A stretch of DNA of 64,000 nt, taken from NCBI GenBank assembly GCA_965223815.1, contig OZ245019.1:3720001-3784000 (forward strand), written 5' to 3'. Source of the stretch: HKST-UBA178 sp965223815 (lineage in GTDB: Bacteria > Pseudomonadota > Gammaproteobacteria > Chromatiales > Chromatiaceae). The notes beneath the pieces were generated by a model, which saw nothing but the letters and a program-made list of their open reading frames with translations, did not search any database and had not been told where the DNA came from. Below are positions 35,492 to 44,695 of the stretch, one piece after another. A program made the translations under genes and the position numbers. Position 1 is the first letter of the stretch. Each line of letters begins with the position of its first letter.

Positions 35492-37633
35492 ATGCAAACA
35501 GGAAGCCCGACCCAACTCTTGATCTGTCTCCCTCCTCAATTTTCGTATACCGCTAAGAAACTGGAATTGACATTGGAAAGTAAATTAACTGACATCTTAC
35601 GCTGCCCTGACTGCGGTGGAGACCTGGACCGATCGAACCAAAACTTGGCTTGCACCAACTGCTCAAAGCGCTTCCCACTTAAGGGAGAAATTCTGGATCT
35701 GCGACTGGGCAGGCACGACTACTATTTTAATCCCGTACCCAGGGAGCCCATGCGGGAGCTCACCTCCAGAATCGAGAACGAGCCATGGGCGGACGTAATC
35801 GAAACGTTTCTCGAACACGTTAACTTCAATCAGGACTGGGTAGATAATCTAGTTGCCGCTGGCCGCTATTCCTGGAAATTGTTTCTGCCCCTGCCCGCGG
35901 ACACTGCCGCCCTGGACCTGGGTTGTGGCCTTGGTAATCTATCAGAATCTCTTGCTCCCCATATCGCAAAACTCTATTCGCTCGACCTTACATTCGAACG
36001 CCTCGAATTTACCCAAGAGCGATTGAAAAAATTCGTTCCGGATGCTAACGCCTGCCTGATTGCCGGCGGGGATGGAAAGCGATTGCCGTTTGCTGACAAC
36101 TCTCTTGACCTGGTGTGCCTGTCGGGTGTTCTGGAATGGATTCCCGATGTAGATGAACTGTGGGCATCAAGCGACAATAAATGGGAAAAACTCTGGCGCA
36201 TGATTCGGGTCAATATAGGGGAAAGCAACCCGAAACGGATGCAGCAACATTTTTTGCGGGACATTGGCCGTGTTCTAAAGCCCGAAGGAAAAATATTCAT
36301 AGCGATTGAGAACAGGCACAACTACGAGTATTTTCTTGGCCGCCCTGACCACCATTCCACACTCAAGTACGGCGCCCTTCTCCCCCGTTGGGCCGCTAAT
36401 CTCTATTCTATCCAAAGAAACAGAAGACCCTACCGTACCTATACCCATGGATACACTGGGTATAAAAAGCTACTCGCCTCCGCTGGTTTCTCGGTAAATA
36501 GCATGATTGGCTTATACGAGGGATACAGTCATTTAAAAAGACTGAGGCCTTTCGACTACGACAAGTTTTGTGAGTCACCGGCACCCGATCAGGGATTCGC
36601 ACAAAAGTTCAAGGAATCAAAATACACCTCTCCCGCATATGGAATTATTGCAAACAACGTCCTGGAGGATCGAACTGAGCCGCCCCTCTTTATCGACCGA
36701 CTTACAGATCAGGTCCTAAAAGATGCGAATTTCGAAAAATCGGACTGCTGTTTCTCGAAGATCTTTGTATCCGGAAAGCAAAAGACGATTCTGAAACTTG
36801 ATGCCAGGGAAACGAGTATAGCCGTCAAGCTGCCTTGGGAAGCCCATACAGTTACCCAAGAAGAGAACAATCACAATTGGATATCCCGACTAAATGATTT
36901 CGGGTTCCAAGAGTTTTCCTTTCCCAAGCCAATCGGTAGCGGTAACTATCAGGGATTAAGGTATTTCGCAGAATCCTGGATGATCGGAAAAAACACCAAT
37001 CTTCAATTCCAGAATGACAAGATTTCAACCTTGTTTGAACGCTCATTCAGATCCTTGTCCGATCTCCGGAGATTTCAACAACCAGCCCGGATCCGTTTGG
37101 AGAACGATAACTATAGCCACTATGTAGACTCTCGTATTGAAAAAATTTCAAAGGTGTGCGGAAAGGAATTTGCAAAGTCTCTTAGCAACATAGCCAAAGA
37201 GCACCTCATGGAAAGATCGGTATCTATCGGGCTGACACATGGTGATTTCTCGGTTTCCAACTTTCTCTATTCGAATACTTCAGGGGTCCCAGTAATGCTC
37301 GACTGGGAGCATTGCGAAGATAACGGAATAATCGGCCTCGACGAGCTCAACTACTTTTCCAGTCTTGGTCGTCATACAGGAGAGTTCTCCACCTTACTGG
37401 ATTCAGTAATCGAAATCTGCGAAGGCATGACCAGCGATTTCGGGCGCGAATTCAGGCAAGCGATGGAACACAACCAAGACCAATTCGTCGCAATAGAGAA
37501 CCAACGAGACTGGAAGGCTTTCGGCTTTCTCTATTGGTTGGACCACATTTACAAACAGTTGGATACATCGATGCGATTCAATCGAAAGTGGGTGCAAAAC
37601 AATATCGAGAAGCTTCCAGAGATGCTTCCGTAA
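35492..37633 (+). CDS. fusion: Trm112-like zinc ribbon + SAM methyltransferase + aminoglycoside-phosphotransferase-like kinase fold
   Basis: A 713-residue protein with three recognisable parts. Residues 35-65 form a Trm112-like zinc ribbon (LRCPDCGGDL and CTNCSKRF). Residues about 135-300 form a class I SAM-dependent methyltransferase (AALDLGCGLGN, then DGKRLPFADNSLDLV). Residues about 400-700 form an APH-type kinase fold with the catalytic-loop pattern LTHGDFSVSNFLY and the metal motif VMLDWEH. This looks like a small-molecule or glycan modifier that both methylates and phosphorylates, but the substrate is unknown. No good ribosome-binding site precedes the ATG at 35492; TTG codons at 35567 or 35573 are possible starts. 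The gene is AT-richer than its neighbours darP and recJ, which may indicate transfer. Confidence 0.8.
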   Translation: MQTGSPTQLLICLPPQFSYTAKKLELTLESKLTDILRCPDCGGDLDRSNQNLACTNCSKRFPLKGEILDLRLGRHDYYFNPVPREPMRELTSRIENEPWADVIETFLEHVNFNQDWVDNLVAAGRYSWKLFLPLPADTAALDLGCGLGNLSESLAPHIAKLYSLDLTFERLEFTQERLKKFVPDANACLIAGGDGKRLPFADNSLDLVCLSGVLEWIPDVDELWASSDNKWEKLWRMIRVNIGESNPKRMQQHFLRDIGRVLKPEGKIFIAIENRHNYEYFLGRPDHHSTLKYGALLPRWAANLYSIQRNRRPYRTYTHGYTGYKKLLASAGFSVNSMIGLYEGYSHLKRLRPFDYDKFCESPAPDQGFAQKFKESKYTSPAYGIIANNVLEDRTEPPLFIDRLTDQVLKDANFEKSDCCFSKIFVSGKQKTILKLDARETSIAVKLPWEAHTVTQEENNHNWISRLNDFGFQEFSFPKPIGSGNYQGLRYFAESWMIGKNTNLQFQNDKISTLFERSFRSLSDLRRFQQPARIRLENDNYSHYVDSRIEKISKVCGKEFAKSLSNIAKEHLMERSVSIGLTHGDFSVSNFLYSNTSGVPVMLDWEHCEDNGIIGLDELNYFSSLGRHTGEFSTLLDSVIEICEGMTSDFGREFRQAMEHNQDQFVAIENQRDWKAFGFLYWLDHIYKQLDTSMRFNRKWVQNNIEKLPEMLP

Positions 37634-37661
37634 GCTTACCTGGTGCTCTAACCCAATTGCC

Positions 37662-37701
37662 TCGAAAGAAAAATCTCCTCCAAGCCATAGACTTGAAGGA
37701 G
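37662..37701 (-). terminator. terminator of recJ, possibly bidirectional
   Basis: A 10-bp stem with one mismatch (37675-37684 with 37692-37701, 7-nt loop) lies between the converging fusion gene and recJ. On the minus strand it is followed by ATTTTTCTTTC. On the plus strand a weaker TTTTCT follows. Confidence 0.65.
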
Positions 37702-37703
37702 TA

Positions 37704-39437
37704 CTAGTTTTCTATATGCTCGATCAACAACTGCAGAGCCTGCGTCCCCCGATATTCGTTGACGCCAAGTCGATAGGCGATATGTATTTTTTCCTGCTGC
37801 AGCCGTGGATGGTCTTCCGCCAGCCCAAAACCTATCCCATCCAGTAGCTGCTTCCCCAGCGCCGGCATCAACTGCAACTTAAGATGCCGTTCGGCAACCA
37901 CTCTCTGACTGACAAGGGTGAATTCACCATCAAAAACAGGTTCCGCGAATCCCTGCCCCCAAGGTCCCGCATATCGAAGTTTTTCCGCTAACTCGATTCC
38001 CATATCCCCCGGCTTCAACTCGCCGTCCGAGAATATCACCCCTCGCAGGTCTTCCTCGCCCAATCGACTTCTTACCTCTTGATCAAATAGAACTGAAAAA
38101 CGATCTAGATCACTCTGCGCCAGACTGAGACCCGCGGCCATGGCGTGCCCACCAAATTTTTCTAAGAGTCCGGGATGACGGGATGCAATCGAATCCAAGA
38201 CATCCCGGATATGCAATCCGCTTACGGACCGTGCAGAACCCTTCAGAATCCCCTGTTGCTCACCACCGGCAAAGGCTATCACAGGCCGGTGAAAATGCTC
38301 CCTGATGCGGGCGGCCAGAATCCCTATCACCCCCTGGTGCCAGGCCTGACGGTAAAGACAGATGCCCAGCGGTGGAACCTTGTCCGGCACTAGGCTCTCC
38401 ATGTCGAGTACGGCCTCTTGCTGCATTTTTTGCTCGATGGAACGGCGCTCCAAGTTCAGCGCATCAAGACGCATTGCGATGCTCGCAGCTACCGATTTAT
38501 CATCCGTCAACAGACACTCGATCCCATGGGACATACTCTCCAGGCGGCCTGCCGCATTGAGCCGCGGTCCCAAGGCAAACCCCAGATCCGAGGCAACCAG
38601 GCTGCCCCGGTTCCTGCCCGAAATCCCGATCAGCGCATCGATGCCGGCACAGCATCGCCCGGCTCTGATACGCGCCAGTCCCTGATGCACAAGTATTCTG
38701 TTGTTGTGATCGAGGAGCACCACATCGGCCACGGTGCCCAAGGCAACCAAATCGAGAAAGTTCGCAATATTGGGTACCGCTATTCCCCGGTGTTCAAACC
38801 AACCCTTCTCCTCCAGAAAACGCCTAACAGCAGCCAAGAGATAAAACACGACGCCGACACCGGCCAAGTTTTTGCTGGGAAATGAATCCCCAGTCAGGTT
38901 GGGATTTACGATGACATTGGCACTCGGTAATTGGCTGCCCGGAAGATGATGATCGGTAATAAGAACCTGAAGACCCGCCTCGCGCGCGGCCGCAACGCCT
39001 TCGATACTGGAAATGCCGTTGTCCACCGTGATCAGCAGGTCGGGGGAGTACTGTAATGCAACCTGGAGAATCTCCGGCGTCAAACCATAGCCGAAGCGAA
39101 ACCGGTCGGGCACCAGGTAGTCGATATTTTCAGCACCCATGGCCCGCAACCCGCGCACCGCCAACGCACAACTGGTGGCGCCATCGGCATCAAAATCTGC
39201 GAGAATCAGAATCCTTCGCTGACTTACGATTTTTTCGTACAACAGTGCTGCTGCGGCCTGGGTGCCGGAGAGCAGGGAGACCGGTAGCAGTTGCGACAAC
39301 CCCAGATTCAGCTGGCTGGGATCCGAGAGTTGTCGCTGGCTATAAACTCGCCGCAGCACCGGATGCATCTCTTCGGGAAACATCTCGGCGTCGGCCAATA
39401 CTTGCCTGCGCAGAATGATTTTTTTAGATGGCGCCAT
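37704..39437 (-). CDS. recJ: single-stranded-DNA exonuclease RecJ
   Basis: 5'-3' single-strand exonuclease for recombination and mismatch repair. The 577 residues carry the DHH-family motifs LADFDADGATS, LLITVDNGIS, VLITDHHLPG, LDLVALGTVADVV and the DHHA1 motif GGHAMAAGLSL. Length matches the family. It diverges from the phosphopantetheinyl transferase gene. Confidence 0.97.
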   Translation of the reverse strand: MAPSKKIILRRQVLADAEMFPEEMHPVLRRVYSQRQLSDPSQLNLGLSQLLPVSLLSGTQAAAALLYEKIVSQRRILILADFDADGATSCALAVRGLRAMGAENIDYLVPDRFRFGYGLTPEILQVALQYSPDLLITVDNGISSIEGVAAAREAGLQVLITDHHLPGSQLPSANVIVNPNLTGDSFPSKNLAGVGVVFYLLAAVRRFLEEKGWFEHRGIAVPNIANFLDLVALGTVADVVLLDHNNRILVHQGLARIRAGRCCAGIDALIGISGRNRGSLVASDLGFALGPRLNAAGRLESMSHGIECLLTDDKSVAASIAMRLDALNLERRSIEQKMQQEAVLDMESLVPDKVPPLGICLYRQAWHQGVIGILAARIREHFHRPVIAFAGGEQQGILKGSARSVSGLHIRDVLDSIASRHPGLLEKFGGHAMAAGLSLAQSDLDRFSVLFDQEVRSRLGEEDLRGVIFSDGELKPGDMGIELAEKLRYAGPWGQGFAEPVFDGEFTLVSQRVVAERHLKLQLMPALGKQLLDGIGFGLAEDHPRLQQEKIHIAYRLGVNEYRGTQALQLLIEHIEN

Positions 39438-39559
39438 TGATGCGGTTACCGGAAATTCTATGAGCAGCAGGTAGGGATTTTAAACGCGAGTGTAGCGAAT
39501 ACGATCGGCCGCGTCCCCGGCAGGTTGGGAATATACCCAACCTGAATTAAAATTCGCCG

Positions 39560-40234
39560 ATGCACGACCTGATCCAATGGCAAGCTGCCCGGCGCCCCGA
39601 ATCCACAATTGAGCCTGGTCAGGTTCATCTCTGGCTGATCGACCTGGCTGTTGAGCGCCGAGGATGCCAGGATTTTCTTTCTAGTGCAGAGAAACGCAAA
39701 GCCGCCCGCTATCTCGATCCTGAAAGTAGACGCCGCTACACCAATGCGCGAGGCAGTATGCGGACGATCCTCGGCGCCTACCTGGACACACCGGGAGATC
39801 GCCTTGAAATCCGTCACGGTCGTCTGGGAAAGCCGTTTATCGACGCCCCCGGGGAAACCGACTTGTCATTCAATCTGAGTCATTGCGGAGACGCCGCATT
39901 ACTGGCAGTGCACGCCTCCTCAGCCATCGGTGTCGACCTGGAACGAATCGCACCGCGTCCAAACGCCAGAAAGATAGCCAGAAGGATATTCGATTCCCAG
40001 CTCTACAATGCCATCGAGCCGCTCCCGGAACCGGTATTCCTACAGCATTTTTTCACCCATTGGACCGCGCTGGAGGCTCGGGTAAAGTGCCAGGGATTGG
40101 GGGTATTCAGTACCCCAGACCCGGAAATAGCCGTCGCAAGTTTCAGGCCTATCGATGACCATATCGCAGCGGTCGCCTTGCCATCGGCCGTTCCCCCCAT
40201 CGCAACATGGGGCAAGTTCAGGCTGTCGGGATAA
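39560..40234 (+). CDS. 4'-phosphopantetheinyl transferase (Sfp type)
   Basis: Transfers phosphopantetheine from CoA to a Ser of carrier proteins. The 224 residues show GRLGKPFID, LSFNLSHCGD, the metal-binding GVDLERI and the final signature THWTALEARVKCQG, which correspond to the P1-P3 motifs of Sfp-type enzymes. The short form suggests a Sfp/HetI-like rather than AcpS activity. The nearest plausible consumer is a carrier protein for the acyl ligase 4 kb downstream, but no carrier protein is in the window. Confidence 0.9.
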   Translation: MHDLIQWQAARRPESTIEPGQVHLWLIDLAVERRGCQDFLSSAEKRKAARYLDPESRRRYTNARGSMRTILGAYLDTPGDRLEIRHGRLGKPFIDAPGETDLSFNLSHCGDAALLAVHASSAIGVDLERIAPRPNARKIARRIFDSQLYNAIEPLPEPVFLQHFFTHWTALEARVKCQGLGVFSTPDPEIAVASFRPIDDHIAAVALPSAVPPIATWGKFRLSG

Positions 40235-40306
40235 AATCTCACCCGGTTGAGTTAAAAACGCTTAGAATACGCGCCGGTAACCTACCACTCCGGATGCAGG
40301 ACAGAT

Positions 40307-41107
40307 ATGGAAACTGAACAGATATTATTACTCTCCCTGGTGCAAGGCCTTACCGAGTTTCTTCCTGTTTCCAGCTCCGCGCACTTGATCCTGACTCCCA
40401 TCCTATTTGGCTACCACGACCAGGGACTGGCTTTCGACGTGGCTGTCCATCTGGGCTCACTGGTCGCCGTGATTGGGTATTTCCGGGCCGATGTCCTGCA
40501 CATGGGCCGCGACTTTTTCGCCTCCCTCGGGCGCAAGGGCGAAATGACTGCAGAGGCCAGGCTGGCCTGGATGATCATCATCGCCACACTACCCATCGTG
40601 GTTATTGGCGCCACCTTCAAATCATTGGTGGAAACAGATCTGCGCTCTATGCTGGTGATCGCCGCCACAACCATCATCTTTGGGCTCCTGCTTTATTGGG
40701 CTGATGTGCGTGGACGCAGAACCCGCGACGAATATGGGTTGCGATGGAGAGATGCCCTTGTTATCGGGTTGTTTCAATCCCTGGCAATCATTCCGGGGAC
40801 TTCAAGATCGGGAATTACCATTACCGCCGGACTGCTGCTGGGATTGAGTCGCGCGGCCGCTTCCCGCTTCTCTTTTCTGCTGGCTATCCCCACGATACTC
40901 ATGTCGGGGGCTTTGGTCACCCTGGATCTGGTGCGTGCGGACACTGCGGTGAACTGGAACGAGTTGCTGCTGGGCACCGCCCTTTCGTTCGCTAGTGCGT
41001 ACCTCTGCATCCACCTGTTCCTCAAACTGATCGAACGCATGGGTATGTTGCCGTTCGTCATCTACCGTTTGCTGCTGGGCACTCTGCTGTTGCTCTACTG
41101 GTGGTGA
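40307..41107 (+). CDS. uppP: undecaprenyl-diphosphatase
   Basis: Inner-membrane BacA/UppP enzyme that recycles undecaprenyl diphosphate to the carrier lipid used for peptidoglycan and exopolysaccharide. The 266 residues have about eight membrane helices with the motifs GLTEFLPVSSSAHL and PGTSRSGITITAG. AGGA precedes the ATG. The neighbouring exopolysaccharide locus also depends on this carrier. Confidence 0.96.
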   Translation: METEQILLLSLVQGLTEFLPVSSSAHLILTPILFGYHDQGLAFDVAVHLGSLVAVIGYFRADVLHMGRDFFASLGRKGEMTAEARLAWMIIIATLPIVVIGATFKSLVETDLRSMLVIAATTIIFGLLLYWADVRGRRTRDEYGLRWRDALVIGLFQSLAIIPGTSRSGITITAGLLLGLSRAAASRFSFLLAIPTILMSGALVTLDLVRADTAVNWNELLLGTALSFASAYLCIHLFLKLIERMGMLPFVIYRLLLGTLLLLYWW

Positions 41108-41234
41108 TTTACGGGGCACCTCAACTACAGATTCTGGCCGTAAAATGGCCGAGATACCACGACCGGTATTGACCTGGCTCCGGCTGGCATCACCATTGGA
41201 ATGGAGGTGAGGGTCGTGACCGTAATTGATTTGG

Positions 41235-41252
41235 GATAAGTTCTAACTTATC
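41235..41252. repeat. perfect 8-bp inverted repeat at the end of the protease gene
   Basis: GATAAGTT-CT-AACTTATC at 41235-41252, overlapping the protease stop codon. It has no T-run on either side. It may be a 3'-end stabilising hairpin or a protein-binding site in the gap between convergent uppP and the protease. Confidence 0.5.
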
Positions 41253-42051
41253 AGGGCTCGACGCCCGCCTGCTTTAGCAATCGTCTCACATGGTCCGCAG
41301 GTATAGCGTAGGCGATGCCGCTGGGGGAGGATAGCGCAGACTCTTTGGTGCCCTTCACGAACACGCTGTTTATTACGCCGACCACGGCACCCGACTTGAC
41401 ACTGTAGAGGGGGCTACCGCTGTTTCCAGGATAGGCGATCGCATCCAGCTGAAATACGTCGTAGGGCTTCTTCATTCTGCGTATCTGCTTGGCAGTCAAG
41501 TTACGGGAGGAGGCAGAGGGAATCGCAATCGGAGTAATAGCCGAGACTATACCCTGGTGAGTTACGGGGTAGAGACCTAGAACCATACCGATGGGAAAAC
41601 CGGTAAAGGCGTACTGCCGTCCCTCCTCCACTGTTGCAGAGCATTCCAGCAGCAGTGCCGGCAGAGGCGCTCCCTCTATCTCCAACAACGCCAAGTCATG
41701 GGCAGTATCTTTGGCAACGATCTCGGCCCGGCGAATGGATGCCTGCTTTCCACGGCCCGCGAATACCGCGATCGACTCCTTGCGGGCAAAATCCAGACGC
41801 TCCGGGAGCACATGCAAGTTAGTGACCACGAATTGACCGTTTGCCACTGCGAATCCGCTACCGAGGAAGGTCGATCTCGGACTTTTCGTGGGATGCAACG
41901 TACCCACCGCCACCACGGCAGGGCGGACGCGCTTGATTGTATCCGCCAAGTCAGCATGGCTGAAGGAAGCTGTCCCGATTAAGCATATGAACAATGCCAA
42001 CAGGGTTGATCTACACATAGTCATCATCGATCGCCTTATCGAAATACCCAA
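41251..42051 (-). CDS. secreted trypsin-like serine protease without PDZ domain
   Basis: A 266-residue S1C-type protease with a signal peptide (STLLALFICLIGTASFSHA) and the triad in VVTNLHVL, THDLALLEI and YPGNSGSPLYS. It resembles the DegP protease core but has no PDZ domain, so it is a short periplasmic or secreted protease of unspecified target. The start could be one of the ATGs at residues 1, 9 or 10. It lies next to the exopolysaccharide locus, where small trypsin-like proteases are sometimes found. Confidence 0.85.
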   Translation of the reverse strand: MGISIRRSMMTMCRSTLLALFICLIGTASFSHADLADTIKRVRPAVVAVGTLHPTKSPRSTFLGSGFAVANGQFVVTNLHVLPERLDFARKESIAVFAGRGKQASIRRAEIVAKDTAHDLALLEIEGAPLPALLLECSATVEEGRQYAFTGFPIGMVLGLYPVTHQGIVSAITPIAIPSASSRNLTAKQIRRMKKPYDVFQLDAIAYPGNSGSPLYSVKSGAVVGVINSVFVKGTKESALSSPSGIAYAIPADHVRRLLKQAGVEP

Positions 42052-42217
42052 TGCATTCTATGTTCCCTGTTCCTCTGAGGATACTGCCCATTGCAACAGC
42101 CGGGGAGAAAAGGTCTGACAGCGAACGCCGATAACAATACAATCCACATCAGAAATGGCAGCGGTTGGATGCGGCACGCGGAAGGGGAACAGAGAGGTGA
42201 TTGAAGGAGACGATCTG

Positions 42218-44692
42218 TTGCAGCCTACCCAAAAACAGGGATCGACCTGCTATCCACAGATCAAGGCCAAGCCTCGGCTTCGTCCGTGGCATCTGTGGGC
42301 GGGGGCACTGGCCATTGCATTGTTGGCAATTTGGGCTATTGCCCTGTTCGATTCACGAGCCCACCTTGGGTTAATCGTGGGTTTCAAATCCTCGGAATCT
42401 GATTTCAGTGAAACCGCGGAAACTCAGCCCGCTCCCGGCGATGACGCAGCGGGGCCAGAGCACCCACCACTGGTACGAGCCGGCTACCCGCGCATCCTGC
42501 TTCCCCAGCTGATGGAGTGGTCCGGTGATGGCATCGCCGAGGTTATAAAACAGAGGCAAGGTCACCATGGAGATGCACTACTAAGATCCTTTCCACCCTG
42601 CGCCAGTGACGAACTACCTGGTCTCGCCTCCTGTTGGCTAGCCACCGGCGATCCGAATATGCTCAGGAAACTGATTGCCGGATTAAAAGCAGCCGAGTTG
42701 GTTGCTCCACGAACCCAGGGTGAGTATGGAAACCTCTGGGCGTTGGCGCTGGCCTATGACCTGGCACGGGTCAGCCCCGCAGTGAATCCCGCCGACCAGC
42801 GCCAGATCGAGGAGAAGATACGTAAAGGCGTCATACTTTCTCTGGAGCTGCTGGACGGGACCGAGCTATCGCTCTGGCATGGGCGGGCCACCCTGGCATC
42901 AAATGCCTGGCTCGGGGCTATCGTTTTGAACCAGCAAACGACTAGCAACCGTATCCTGCAAGCCCGCGCAAAACAGCATTTCCTGGAAATCATTGCCGCG
43001 CTCTCACTTACTGAGGCCTGGCCGGAGGGCTATACCTACTGGGTCAACGATCGCGGCTTTTTCATCACCCTTGCGGCATCCGCCTATCTCAATGGGCTGG
43101 CGGAGACACCGAGAGCGGATGAGATTAGGCAGCTTCTGGAGCGTGTCGGATACTGGCATGTCTACGCCACCCGGCCCGACGACAGAATTCAAGGATTTGG
43201 TGACGAGGGGCCACGGGTCGACTTGCGAGAAGATACCCGCCGCATTATCGACCTCATCGTCGGCGCCACACAAAATCCCATCTTGGCGGCTTTCTCCCGC
43301 TATTTGGGAAACCTGCACGGCCCCCGGAGCTACTATCAAGAGTATCGGTGGGGATTTCTTCTCTTCAACGATCCTCTGGTGACCCCGGCAGAAGGGGACG
43401 AATTTCTCGATTTCGCCGCCGCCCTGCCCACTGCCACAGTATTCGGTAGGGGCGCCCTCAATCTGGCCTATATCCGCGGTGGCTGGTCCAGGGATGACAC
43501 CTTCATCACTCTGCGCGCCGGTCACTCGTTTACCCATCATGGCCATTACGACGCCGGTGGGTTCACCCTTTTCAAGGGTGCACCGCTGGCGCTGAACAGT
43601 AGCGTCTATGGCGACTACACGGGAAGCAACCGCCTCTCTTACGCAATTAGAACGATTGCTAAAAACTCCCTGTTGATTTTGCGACCCAACGAATTAGTGT
43701 CAGACAGCCGCCTGTTCAGTGCCAACGTAGCCGACGGGGGGCAACGGCTGACCATGCCCACAGGCAGCGCGTTAACCGGCGTCTCCGATTGGCGGCGCAA
43801 TCTGGGAGCGGGTCTGCACCTGGAGGGGGGGCGGCTGGAGCAGTTCGATCATCGCCCGGGAGACTATACCTACCTCTCGGCGGATATCACCCACGCCTAC
43901 AATACCCCCGGGCACGACGAAGGCGGCGACGGGGGCAAGGTTACCCTGGTCAGGCGCGAGCTCATGTACCTCGATAAAGAGGATCGGCTGATTCTTCACG
44001 ACCGGGTCGAGTCCACCGATGCCAGCTATGTGAAAAAGTGGATCCTGCACACCAGAGTGCGTCCCCATGCTGCGGCACTCAGTATCCTGCAGGGCACTGC
44101 GGAGAACGGCATACTCGAAAGCCGAGGGGAGAGTATACGGATTGAGGATGAGGGCGCATCGCTACATATCCATCGCCTGTTACCGCAGCAGGCCGTTACC
44201 CGGCTAGTTGGGGGAAAGGACTACCAGTACTATATAGAAGACGATGGTGACGAATCGAAGCTCGACGGTCACAACTATTCCCAGGGCGCGATTGACAAAC
44301 CCTGGTACGACAACGGACTCTGGCGAGTCGAGATCCAGCCGCTGATTGCTCGAAAGATTGACCGGTTTCTGACGCTATTGACACCACGATTGGAAAAAAA
44401 TCCCGTATTTGGGGATAGGCCCATGCCAATAGCCGTCAACAATGGTACAGGTATTGCGACCACGGAATCGGTGACACTGTTTCTGGAGAATCAGCCCATC
44501 GAGCCCATAGAATTATATATTCCCTCCCATCGGGAAACCTTGCGTATAGCCTGCCTGGGCTGCAGTGATCCAATCCAGCTGAGCGCCGGCAACTACCGGA
44601 CGCACCTGTCCAGCGCTGGAGGCGCCGTCTATCATACGCATCTGAGAAATCTCCCGACTGGGCAGATAACCCTTTCAACGGTTACCGACTAA
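42218..44692 (+). CDS. membrane-anchored heparinase II/III-like protein
   Basis: A protein of about 825 residues with one N-terminal membrane helix (LWAGALAIALLAIWAIALF) followed by a helical toroid and then the heparinase II/III-like beta domain. That domain contains TLRAGHSFTHHGHYDAGGFTL, a core typical of uronate-polysaccharide lyases. Such proteins in exopolysaccharide loci are thought to trim or release polymer in the periplasm. The frame begins at ATG 42155, but AAGGAG at 42204-42209 favours the TTG at 42218. The acyl ligase gene follows after 3 bp, so the two are translationally coupled. Confidence 0.8.
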   Translation: MQPTQKQGSTCYPQIKAKPRLRPWHLWAGALAIALLAIWAIALFDSRAHLGLIVGFKSSESDFSETAETQPAPGDDAAGPEHPPLVRAGYPRILLPQLMEWSGDGIAEVIKQRQGHHGDALLRSFPPCASDELPGLASCWLATGDPNMLRKLIAGLKAAELVAPRTQGEYGNLWALALAYDLARVSPAVNPADQRQIEEKIRKGVILSLELLDGTELSLWHGRATLASNAWLGAIVLNQQTTSNRILQARAKQHFLEIIAALSLTEAWPEGYTYWVNDRGFFITLAASAYLNGLAETPRADEIRQLLERVGYWHVYATRPDDRIQGFGDEGPRVDLREDTRRIIDLIVGATQNPILAAFSRYLGNLHGPRSYYQEYRWGFLLFNDPLVTPAEGDEFLDFAAALPTATVFGRGALNLAYIRGGWSRDDTFITLRAGHSFTHHGHYDAGGFTLFKGAPLALNSSVYGDYTGSNRLSYAIRTIAKNSLLILRPNELVSDSRLFSANVADGGQRLTMPTGSALTGVSDWRRNLGAGLHLEGGRLEQFDHRPGDYTYLSADITHAYNTPGHDEGGDGGKVTLVRRELMYLDKEDRLILHDRVESTDASYVKKWILHTRVRPHAAALSILQGTAENGILESRGESIRIEDEGASLHIHRLLPQQAVTRLVGGKDYQYYIEDDGDESKLDGHNYSQGAIDKPWYDNGLWRVEIQPLIARKIDRFLTLLTPRLEKNPVFGDRPMPIAVNNGTGIATTESVTLFLENQPIEPIELYIPSHRETLRIACLGCSDPIQLSAGNYRTHLSSAGGAVYHTHLRNLPTGQITLSTVTD

Positions 44693-44695
44693 GAC

